From JBHIDJ01 sp046760105 (GTDB lineage Bacteria > Pseudomonadota > Gammaproteobacteria > Acidiferrobacterales > SPGG2): a stretch of DNA of 5,294 nt. Shown here one piece after another: positions 1-5,294 of the stretch (positions are counted from its first letter, which is position 1; each line of letters opens with the position of its first letter). The notes beneath the pieces were generated by a model. The model saw nothing but the letters and a program-made list of their open reading frames with translations. It did not search any database and was not told the DNA's origin. Location: the NCBI GenBank assembly GCA_046760105.1, contig JBHIDJ010000188.1, positions 1-5,294 on the forward strand. Direction: 5' to 3'. A program made the position numbers and the translations under genes.

Positions 1-325
1 GCTCTGTAGATTGTTATGGTTTCAGTTTAAGGTGGGATTTGGTCACATCGGTCTCTATTTTATTTATTCAAGCAACAAGTGTAAATTGATTTCGTTAACA
101 CTGCTCGTTCTGCTGCTTCGCGGGTGTACGTTGATGGCTCAAACGTAAAGGCCCTGATATCCACTCCGGCAGTCGGCGAATACGTGCAGAACTGTTCTAC
201 TTTTTGTTTCAAAGGGATAAATACAACGACCTCTACCGCGATGACAGCGGCAGAACCTGGCGCCGCCAAACGATCGTCGTTGGACCACTAGCACAATCGG
301 GCAGTGCGGAAAGGGGTGACGAAGG
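1..325. other. Left-edge region with no supportable gene
   Basis: I see no convincing gene here. The open frames on the minus strand (60-269 and 139-333) begin only at TTG, lack a ribosome binding site and resemble no family I know. A plus-strand frame open from about 85 to 291 has no ATG near its beginning. The stretch around 51-75 is AT-rich and could hold a promoter or the end of an upstream transcript, but I find no well-matched -35/-10 pair. A short palindrome, AGAACTGTTCT, lies at 188-198 just before five T residues (201-205). Its stem is too short to call a terminator. Confidence 0.5.
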
Positions 326-460
326 ATGACCAATTACCTATTGAAACCAGACATGGCGCAAACCCGTGACGTCCGCGGTTATTCGACAGCGTCGGCCGTA
401 GTCTGGCGTATTGCAAATGATGCGGCTAATTGCGTGTCCGCGCTAAGTGGGCTACTCTAA
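326..460 (+). CDS. Possible 44-residue small ORF upstream of the glyA riboswitch
   Basis: An ATG at 326 opens a 44-codon frame ending in TAA at 458-460. The protein begins MTNYLLKPDM and ends CVSALSGLL. An AGGGGT sequence at 312-317 lies 8 bases before the ATG and could serve as a ribosome binding site. I recognise no family, signal peptide or clear membrane segment. The stop falls only a few bases before P1 of the riboswitch, so either this is a short gene followed by the leader, or the glyA promoter lies inside the frame and the ORF is chance. The second is as likely as the first. Confidence 0.22.
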   Translation: MTNYLLKPDMAQTRDVRGYSTASAVVWRIANDAANCVSALSGLL

Positions 461-465
461 ATAAT

Positions 466-535
466 GCGTGTAACTGGCGAGTGCGGGTGGATAACCACCG
501 GGGAGCACGCGACTGTCATGCCGTTCGCCTGGGCA
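466..535 (+). promoter_or_regulatory. ZTP riboswitch aptamer (pfl motif) in the glyA leader
   Basis: This RNA binds ZTP/ZMP, the purine-pathway intermediate that accumulates when 10-formyl-tetrahydrofolate is scarce, and controls folate and purine genes. All core parts are visible. P1 pairs GCGTG (466-470) with CACGC (506-510). The conserved ACTGGCG follows at 473-479. P2 pairs GGTGG (486-490) with CCACC (495-499) around an ATAA loop, followed by GGGGAG (500-505). After a short linker, the P3 domain GCCGTTCGCCTGGGCA spans 520-535, with GCC (520-522) pairing GGC (532-534). The pseudoknot is GGCG (476-479) with CGCC (526-529). The conserved words match the pfl consensus as I recall it, and the downstream gene, glyA, is a known target class of this riboswitch. 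Its presence also argues against starting glyA at the ATG at 464. Confidence 0.93.
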
Positions 536-580
536 CTCACATCGAGGTGTGAGGAACGCAACTTCAAGGAGAACGGCATG
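517..580 (+). promoter_or_regulatory. Expression platform: start-codon sequestering duplex of glyA
   Basis: CATGCCGTTC (517-526) is the exact reverse complement of GAACGGCATG (571-580), which contains the glyA start codon (578-580) and the last G of the Shine-Dalgarno AAGGAG (566-571). The upstream strand overlaps the 5' side of P3 (520-522) and one pseudoknot base (526), so the duplex and the ligand-bound fold cannot coexist. Between them sits a hairpin, CTCACA (536-541) with TGTGAG (548-553), which would bring the two arms together. No T run follows any stem, so control is probably at translation rather than termination. The inferred logic is that ZTP binding frees the start codon and turns synthesis on. 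The base pairing is seen in the sequence; the mechanism is inference. Confidence 0.72.
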
Positions 581-1912
581 CACACCCATCGAGAATTACT
601 CAAGCACTCCGATCCCGAGATGTTCGACGCCCTGGTTGGGGAAGAAGCGCGCCAGCGCCACGGCATTGAGCTGATCCCCTCCGAGAACTACACCTACCCT
701 GAGGTCTATTGCACCAACGGCAGTGTCTTCGCAAATAAGTACTCGGAAGGCTACCCGGGGCGTCGCTACTATGGTGGGCAGGAATTCACGGACCGTATCG
801 AGATCTTAGCTATCGAGCGGGCCAAGAAACTGTTTCGCTGCGAGCATGCCAATGTGCAACCACTGAGCGGCTCGCCGATGAACCAAGCCGTGTACATGGC
901 GTTTCTCGATCCAGGCGATACTGTCTTGGCAATGGATTTGAGTCACGGAGGTCACTTGACTCATGGGGCTCCAGTCTCACACATGGGCAGAATCTTTAAG
1001 TTTGTTCGCTACAAGACTGACCCCAAAACGGGTGAAATCGACTTTGACCAGGTTATGGCTCTTGCAAAAGCGGCGCGACCCAAGATTGTTTTGTGTGGCT
1101 ATTCCTCCTACCCAGGCGACTATGATTACGCCGAGTTTCGGAGAATCGCCAATAAGGTTGGCGCTCTAGCGATGGCAGATGTCTCGCATATTGGCGGTCT
1201 AATTGCAGGCGGCGCCATGCGCAATCCGTTTGACGATGGTTTCGATATCGTCACGACCACGACGCACAAATCATTGCGTGGCCCCCGCGGCGGCATGATC
1301 ATGAGCAAGCGGGAGCATGCGAAAAAGATAGACCAAGCGGTCTTTCCAGGTTTACAGGGCGGACCTCATATGAACGCCGTTGCCGGTATCGCCGTCGCCC
1401 TAGAGAAAGCGCTTCAACCTGAGTTTCGGGTCTACACACGGCAAGTGCTGAAAAATGCCACTTCACTCGCCGACGCGCTGAAGAAAAGGGGCTGCAAGTT
1501 GGTAACCGGCGGTACAAGGAATCACATGATGGTGGTGAATACCGTTGAGAGTTTTGACATGGATGGGAGCACCGCGGAAGAAACCGTGGGCGCGATAGCA
1601 ATCACGGTTAACAAGCAGCTGATCCCGGATGACCCGCGTCCACCGCTAAGCCCGAGCGGCATTCGCCTCGGCACACCCGCGGCAACCACGCGAGGGATGA
1701 GAGAAACGGAGATGGAGCAGTTGGCGGGTTGGATCGGCTCGGCTTTGCAATCGCAGGGCGACATCGACGTAACGAAGCATCTCTGCCAACAGGTCCACCA
1801 CCTGTGCGCGCGGTTTCCGGTGCCGGGACTACCAGACGGAAGTGGAGAGAAGCTTGCTACGACAACGAGCGCAACAAGTCCTTCGGGTCGGCGGCGTGTG
1901 GTAGGCGGTTAG
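578..1912 (+). CDS. glyA: Serine hydroxymethyltransferase
   Basis: A PLP enzyme of the cytoplasm that interconverts serine plus tetrahydrofolate with glycine plus 5,10-methylene-tetrahydrofolate, a main source of one-carbon units. The start at 578 is chosen because AAGGAG (566-571) lies six bases upstream and because the in-frame ATG at 464 falls at the edge of the riboswitch. The product is 444 residues. Key residues fall at the E. coli GlyA positions or one off: S35 of the SEN motif, Y55 and E57 in KYSEGYP, Y65 in RRYYGG, S97-G98-S99, H126 in HGGHLTHG, D201 and H204, the THK motif with Schiff-base lysine K231, and substrate carboxylate-binding R363 in SGIRLGTPA. SGSPMN replaces the more usual SGSQAN, so this is a somewhat divergent subgroup. 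The family normally ends near residue 417 (here ARFPVPG). A further 27 or so residues rich in T, S, G and R look like read-on into former noncoding DNA. Expression is probably controlled by the upstream ZTP riboswitch. Confidence 0.95.
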   Translation: MHTHRELLKHSDPEMFDALVGEEARQRHGIELIPSENYTYPEVYCTNGSVFANKYSEGYPGRRYYGGQEFTDRIEILAIERAKKLFRCEHANVQPLSGSPMNQAVYMAFLDPGDTVLAMDLSHGGHLTHGAPVSHMGRIFKFVRYKTDPKTGEIDFDQVMALAKAARPKIVLCGYSSYPGDYDYAEFRRIANKVGALAMADVSHIGGLIAGGAMRNPFDDGFDIVTTTTHKSLRGPRGGMIMSKREHAKKIDQAVFPGLQGGPHMNAVAGIAVALEKALQPEFRVYTRQVLKNATSLADALKKRGCKLVTGGTRNHMMVVNTVESFDMDGSTAEETVGAIAITVNKQLIPDDPRPPLSPSGIRLGTPAATTRGMRETEMEQLAGWIGSALQSQGDIDVTKHLCQQVHHLCARFPVPGLPDGSGEKLATTTSATSPSGRRRVVGG

Positions 1913-2024
1913 TTGTGCTCGAGCAAGAGTTCTCAGCAAACCAGTAAGATGTGGTTGCCCAAGACACGTTCTTGGCCGACAGAGTACGAAAAGATTGAAT
2001 CCGTTACAGTGCAAGCGCCATTGA

Positions 2025-2050
2025 CGAGGTGAGCGTACCCGCCCACCTCG
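2025..2050. terminator. Weak stem-loop between convergent glyA and the YkvA gene
   Basis: CGAGGTG (2025-2031) pairs perfectly with CACCTCG (2044-2050) around a 12-base loop in the short space between two convergent genes. A second perfect 7-bp stem, ACACGTG (2062-2068) with CACGTGT (2076-2082), overlaps the stop codon of the minus-strand gene. Neither is followed by a T run on either strand, so intrinsic termination is only a possibility, suggested mainly by position. Confidence 0.25.
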
Positions 2051-2074
2051 CACGATGGTGTACACGTGCTTAGA

Positions 2075-2473
2075 TCACGTGTTCCTGTCTGAGCCTGTTC
2101 GAGCATTCTCCCAAGCCCGAAATTGATCTAGATCATCACGGATCGCGCTAACCACCAAAGCAATGAACGCCACGTCGTCCACGAGCCCGACGCCGTGCAG
2201 GAAATCGGGGATCAGGTCGAACGGGTTGACGAAATAAATCAGCACTGCGGTTGCCGCGATGAGCGTCTGCCAGGGGACAACTGTGTATTCGCGCCGCGCC
2301 CATGCGCGCAGCAGCCGGGTCAATGTCAACAGGTCATCCCATACCTTACGAACCGCGGTCTTGTGTTTTTCCGCCTTGCGCGCGGCCTGCGCGGCAAGCT
2401 TTGCCGCTCGCATTCGTCTTCCCAGGAGTTCCGCGGCTTGCCGCTCCGACATCAGTGCTCCAGACTTCTTCAT
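2075..2473 (-). CDS. YkvA/DUF1232 family small membrane-associated protein
   Basis: A 132-residue protein of a widespread family whose function is not established. The family signature is clear: a hydrophobic stretch at about residues 68-82 (LIAATAVLIYFV), then NPFDLIPDFLHGVGLVDD at residues 83-100, then a second hydrophobic helix (VAFIALVVSAI, 101-111). The first 60 residues are strongly basic and probably helical, with many A, R and K, consistent with a cytoplasmic arm on a membrane-bound core. The ATG at 2473 has GAAGG seven bases upstream. An alternative ATG seven codons later, at 2452, has GGAG five bases upstream and is about as good, so the true start is uncertain. It stops at TGA, which shows that TGA is a normal stop in this genome. 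It is convergent with glyA and divergent from the hydrolase remnant, so it is probably transcribed alone. Confidence 0.9.
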   Translation of the reverse strand: MKKSGALMSERQAAELLGRRMRAAKLAAQAARKAEKHKTAVRKVWDDLLTLTRLLRAWARREYTVVPWQTLIAATAVLIYFVNPFDLIPDFLHGVGLVDDVAFIALVVSAIRDDLDQFRAWENARTGSDRNT

Positions 2474-2558
2474 TTGCCAGCCTTCGTGACACCCACCATG
2501 TCCTAGGATATGGTATCGCGTTCAACACGTTCCAACACAAACCGTTAGGGAGGATCTC

Positions 2559-2758
2559 ATGTCCGATATCACTGTCGACAGCAAAGACGGCAGTTTTTAC
2601 GCCTATCTCGCCACGCCGACGGCCGGTAGCGGGTTCGGAATTGTCCTGATTCATAGAGATATTCGGCCTCAACCAGGTTATGCGCGATATTGCGGACACT
2701 CATGCCGCCAAATGGCTATATGGTAGCTTGCCCGGATCTGCTCTGGCGCCAAAAGCAC
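2559..2758 (+). pseudogene. Dienelactone hydrolase family remnant, frameshifted and truncated
   Basis: The reading frame starts at an ATG with a strong ribosome binding site (AGGGAGGA, 2547-2554) and gives MSDITVDSKDGSFYAYLATP..GIVLIH, the typical N-terminus of dienelactone hydrolase family alpha/beta hydrolases. An extra base near 2655 shifts the frame. The next frame reads EIFGLNQVMRDIADTHAAK (2656-2712), again typical of the family. A second extra base (T2713) moves to the third frame, which reads GYMVACPDLLWRQK (2714-2755). Similarity then ends, so the catalytic Cys-Asp-His region and about 170 residues of a usual 230-240 are missing. Translation from the start would stop at 2724-2726 after 55 residues, giving a non-functional peptide. 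Intact relatives hydrolyse dienelactone or related esters in aromatic degradation, but the substrate of this branch cannot be told. Confidence 0.85.
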
Positions 2759-2847
2759 TGTAGTAGCCAAATAGATAGTTGTAGATCTTGCATACCTTCT
2801 CCAGCCGTTTTCTTGCTGCTTGTCACTTGCGATTTCTTTGAAAACCA

Positions 2848-3786
2848 ATGGAAGCGCTGCTAACCGTCTCGCTCCCAGTATTCGGTTTGATCTTTTGTGG
2901 TTACCTTGCCGGCCGCTTTCGTGTCCTTGGTGCACAAAGCAGCGAGGCGCTGAATCGGTTCGTCTATTACTTTGCGCTCCCCGCGCTGCTTTTCATTTTC
3001 GTTGCGCGGGCGCCGCTGGAAAGGATTTTCTACTGACCATTTCTGGCCGCCTGGGGTGGCGGCCTTGCCCTAACCTTTGCAATAACGGCGGCAATTGGCC
3101 ACTTCGCGTACCGCGACCGTCTCGCTGTATTCACCCTGCGGGCGATGAACGCGTCATTCGCCAATACCGGATACATGGGCATCCCGCTAGCAATCACGGC
3201 CTTTGGTGAGGCCGCCGCATTACCCGCAATCATGGCCACGGTCTTTCTCAGTATTGTCGTGATGGGTCTTACGATCGCACTGATAGAAACCGATCTAAGC
3301 CAACAGGTAGGTGCTGTCAGCATCGGGCGTGACGTCAGTTTAGCGCTCGTGAAGAATCCGGTGATCCTGCCCGTAGCCGCCGGGGTGCTGGTGCCCGCCT
3401 TTGGCCTCCCCCTGCCCGCACCCGTGGAGCGCTTCTGCGATCTTCTAGGTAGTGCCGCCGGGCCTTGTGCTTTGTTTGCCATCGGTTTGTTTATTGCAGG
3501 CCAGTCCCTGCGCGAGGGCCTGGGAGACGCCGGCCTCTTGGTATTCATAAAACTCATCGTGCACCCACTGGTAACCTGGCTGCTGATCGTCGGTCTATTC
3601 CAATTGGAACCTTTGTGGGCCATGGTGACCATCCTCGTGTCCGCTCTGCCAGCAGGAGCAACCTGCTTTGTGCTGGCGCAGCGCTATCAGGTGTTCGTGG
3701 CGCCGACATCGGCAAGCATTCTGCTCTCGACTGTACTATCGGTCGTCACCGTGTCGTTTCTGCTTGTCCTGTTCGGCGTCGGTTAA
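2848..3786 (+). pseudogene. AEC-family permease interrupted by an in-frame TGA
   Basis: Auxin efflux carrier (AEC) family permeases are inner-membrane proteins of about 310 residues with around ten helices. Some bacterial members move malonate or other carboxylates. The frame from 2848 is 312 codons long, normal for the family, apart from TGA at codon 63 (3034-3036). Before it is MEALLTVSLPVFGLIFCGYLAGR..ALNRFVYYFALPALLF, the usual first two helices. After it the same frame continues without gaps through the conserved NASFANTGYMGIPL (from 3145) to the final helices, ending in TAA at 3784-3786. Homologues as I recall them carry Trp before PF at this site, so one TGG-to-TGA change explains the stop. 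The first 62 residues alone, or an internal start at 3145, would lack essential helices. Only a weak ribosome binding site precedes 2848. Readthrough or a sequence error cannot be excluded. Confidence 0.88.
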
Positions 3787-3906
3787 GGGCGCTTGCGTTA
3801 CCGTGGAAGGTCTCGTAGTCTGCCATTCGCCCTTCCCGTTGTCTCACCATCGATCAGGGGGAGGTAACCCGACGCAAAACGTTGATCGCCTGCGAGGTAT
3901 CACTGC

Positions 3907-4335
3907 ATGAGAACAGTCCCAAAGCTAACACTGGATGACGCTCGAATAATCATGGATGCTGCGGAAACGAAAGCGCGGGAGATTGGCGTGGATATGGATA
4001 TAGCTATCACCGATGATGGCGGTAACCTCTTGATGTTCCACCGCATGGACAATGCGCGTGTTACGAGTATCGATATTGCCATCAGCAAAGCGTTTACGGC
4101 GGCTGCGGCACGGAAATCCACTCGAGCATACGGCGAGACCAGTGGACCCGGAGGACCTTCTTACGGCATTCACGTGAGCAATCAAGGGCGCTTTATGGTG
4201 TTTGCCGGTGGCTTGCCTATTTTCGTAGACGATCACATTGTGGGCGGTATAGGATGTAGCTCCGGCCACCCGGACCAAGATGAGACTGTAGCGCAAGCTG
4301 GCTTCGATGCACTGTTGAACAGGCTGGAGTCCTAA
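3907..4335 (+). CDS. GlcG/HbpS-like (DUF336) protein
   Basis: A 142-residue protein covering a single GlcG/HbpS (DUF336, also the PduO C-terminal) domain from about residue 7 to 138. Typical features are the opening LTLDDARIIMDAAETKA, the core DIAITDDGGNLLMFHRMDNA (31-50), the SKAFTAAA helix (60-67), and the GGLPIFVDDHIVGGIGCSSG segment (101-120) followed by PDQDETVAQAG. Some relatives bind heme (HbpS) and others accompany glycolate or other catabolic genes; the ligand here is unknown. There is no signal peptide, so it is probably cytoplasmic. The start is firm: in-frame stops lie just upstream (3865-3867 and 3883-3885) and GAGG (3894-3897) is nine bases before the ATG. It follows the decayed permease by 120 bases on the same strand and is itself intact. 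It may have been the last gene of the same operon. Confidence 0.93.
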   Translation: MRTVPKLTLDDARIIMDAAETKAREIGVDMDIAITDDGGNLLMFHRMDNARVTSIDIAISKAFTAAAARKSTRAYGETSGPGGPSYGIHVSNQGRFMVFAGGLPIFVDDHIVGGIGCSSGHPDQDETVAQAGFDALLNRLES

Positions 4336-4394
4336 GTCCTTAGTCCCTCGGAGCCGTGGATGATCGCTTTGTGGCACGGGCATCACGGATTCAA

Positions 4395-4407
4395 GAGCAT
4401 TGTGCTC
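4395..4407. terminator. Weak hairpin between convergent genes
   Basis: GAGCA (4395-4399) pairs with TGCTC (4403-4407) around a three-base loop, with TTTT at 4418-4421 on the plus strand. It lies in the 111-base gap between the convergent GlcG-like and HD-GYP genes. The stem is short and the T run is about ten bases away, so this is only a candidate terminator. Confidence 0.22.
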
Positions 4408-4446
4408 CGGGCCTGAGTTTTCAGATAAGCAGGACGAGAGGGTGGA

Positions 4447-5294
4447 CTAGAGAGCGGCAGGAAGCGGCAGGTACGCAGTGGGATCAATGCGATAGGTGCG
4501 AGGCTCTAGCACTTGATCAATTTCGGCCGGAGGACTGCTGCCGGCGGTCTGATACATGAGGTCGACAGTTTTCAAATTCGTATATGGGGTATCGTCCGTT
4601 TTGAGTACGAGCGTTACTCTCGGCTTTAGACGGCGAACACGGTTTGTGGTTACCACCACTCCCACATCGCCGGTGTTCAACTTGACCACACTGCCGATCG
4701 GATAGATACCCATGCACTGGATGAACTGTTCGACAAGATTGCCCTCGAACTTTCTGTTGCGCCACTCGTAAAATTTCCTCAGGGCAAGGTGTGCGGGGAC
4801 GGCGGCGTGATAGGCCCCGTCGCTGGTAAGGGCATCATAGCAATCGACCATGCCGCCAATCACTCCGAAGTTCCCGATTTGATCACCTTTGAGACCATCC
4901 ATGTAACCGGAGCCATCAAAGCGCTCATGATGACATTGGGCAAGTGCGATCGCGCCCCGAGGTATGTCCTTTGCACTCGCCAGGATCTCTACGCCACGAG
5001 GCACATGGCTCTTAACCAGTTTGAACTCTTGCGCCGTCAGGGCCCCAGGTTTTTTCAATATCTCAGCAGGTATCCTCATCTTGCCGACATCCTGCAATAA
5101 AGCGCCGATCCCAAGGATATTCAGTTGTTCTCTGTCAAAACCCAAGTGGCGACCGAAGGCGAGAGCCAGGATACACACCCGAAGACTGTGCAAGGCAGTA
5201 TATTCATCCTTGTTTTTGAGTTGGGCAAAACACACGAGCGCATCAGGATTACGAATCACACTCTCCGCCATCTGCGCCACGGCCCTTTTTGCCC
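4447..5294 (-). CDS. HD-GYP domain protein with degenerate motifs (5' end outside window)
   Basis: HD-GYP proteins are cyclic-di-GMP phosphodiesterases or sensors in signalling. The frame is open through the right edge (AKRAVAQMAESVIRNPDAL), so the GTG at 5280 is not the likely start. Relatives are around 400 residues with an N-terminal DUF3391 domain, which would lie outside. Counting from 5280, the metal-site region includes E26, H31 (ALHSLRV), the HD-equivalent pair, H92 (KSHV), H117-H118 and D149 (DCYDALTSD). The HD motif itself reads Q63-D64 (LLQDVGKMRIP, codon CAG at 5094-5092), and the GYP motif reads GYM (125-127, in FDGSGYMDGLKGDQIG). After the domain, residues about 190-245 form the IYPIGSVVKLNTGDVGVVV extension usual for this subgroup, and the C-terminus YRIDPTAYL is also typical. 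The frame is otherwise intact. Loss of one metal-binding histidine and of the proline suggests reduced or absent catalysis, perhaps leaving a binding or protein-partner role. Confidence 0.92.
   Translation of the reverse strand, partial: AKRAVAQMAESVIRNPDALVCFAQLKNKDEYTALHSLRVCILALAFGRHLGFDREQLNILGIGALLQDVGKMRIPAEILKKPGALTAQEFKLVKSHVPRGVEILASAKDIPRGAIALAQCHHERFDGSGYMDGLKGDQIGNFGVIGGMVDCYDALTSDGAYHAAVPAHLALRKFYEWRNRKFEGNLVEQFIQCMGIYPIGSVVKLNTGDVGVVVTTNRVRRLKPRVTLVLKTDDTPYTNLKTVDLMYQTAGSSPPAEIDQVLEPRTYRIDPTAYLPLPAAL

Noticed and set aside
86..148. Lipoprotein-like leader peptide (LTLLVLLLRGC) on the plus strand
   Set aside because: The frame is only 20 codons from a TTG and stops at once; arginine before GC is unusual for a lipobox and no continuing protein is recognised.
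60..333. Overlapping minus-strand ORFs near the left edge
   Set aside because: They start only at TTG, have no ribosome binding site and show no recognisable domain.
411..458. Sigma-70 promoter for glyA (TTGCGT at 430-435 with TACTCT at 453-458)
   Set aside because: Spacing is 17 but each hexamer matches only about three of six consensus bases; position is sensible but the match is too weak to list.
464..577. N-terminal extension of GlyA starting at the ATG at 464
   Set aside because: This stretch is the ZTP riboswitch and its expression platform, the extra 38 residues have no place in the SHMT family, and the ATG at 578 has a proper Shine-Dalgarno.
1916..1925. Palindrome TGCTCGAGCA just after glyA
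   Set aside because: It is perfect but without a loop or T run, and a single 10-bp palindrome is expected by chance at this scale.
3034..3036. TGA read as Trp or selenocysteine
   Set aside because: TGA ends the intact YkvA gene, AEC permeases are not selenoproteins as far as I know, and I see no convincing hairpin just after the codon. A simple nonsense mutation is the cheaper explanation.
3145..3786. Separate 213-residue gene from the internal ATG at 3145
   Set aside because: It is the in-frame remainder of the AEC permease after the TGA; the ATG lies inside the conserved NASFANTGYMG region and has no good ribosome binding site.
3857..3865. Strong Shine-Dalgarno-like GGGGGAGGT upstream of the GlcG-like gene
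   Set aside because: It is about 40 bases from the ATG, in-frame stops lie between, and no other credible start follows it.
3668..3910. 80-residue ORF bridging the permease and GlcG-like genes
   Set aside because: It is an out-of-frame shadow of the permease end, rich in C, S and R, with no family resemblance.

Overview
The window looks like chromosomal DNA from a proteobacterium. I lean towards a beta- or gammaproteobacterium because of the family mix: a DUF3391-type HD-GYP protein, a YkvA/DUF1232 protein, a GlcG/HbpS-like protein and an AEC permease. Base composition is moderately GC-rich. No rRNA, tRNA, CRISPR array or insertion sequence is recognisable. Taxonomy is inference only.

Layout: positions 1-325 hold nothing I can support. 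A weak 44-codon ORF (326-460) abuts the best feature of the window, a ZTP riboswitch (pfl motif) at 466-535. It leads into glyA, serine hydroxymethyltransferase (578-1912, +). P1, P2, P3 and the pseudoknot can all be paired by eye. A perfect 10-bp complement links the 5' side of P3 (517-526) to the glyA start codon (571-580). This gives a simple translational ON switch: ZTP accumulates when 10-formyl-tetrahydrofolate is short, the aptamer folds, the glyA start is freed, and SHMT makes more one-carbon units.

Convergent to glyA is a small membrane-associated YkvA/DUF1232 protein (2075-2473, -). Next comes a block of decayed genes on the + strand. One is a dienelactone hydrolase remnant (2559-2758) with two +1 frameshifts and no C-terminal two thirds. 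The other is an otherwise full-length AEC-family permease (2848-3786) interrupted by an in-frame TGA at codon 63. An intact GlcG/HbpS-like protein (3907-4335, +) follows. The window ends with a convergent HD-GYP domain gene (4447 to the right edge, -) whose 5' end lies outside. Its HD motif reads QD and its GYP motif reads GYM, so phosphodiesterase activity is doubtful.

The glyA leader and coding region form a coherent regulatory unit. The remaining genes show no obvious shared pathway. The hydrolase, permease and GlcG-like genes lie in the same orientation and may be the remains of a small catabolic or transport operon, but this is inference from position only.
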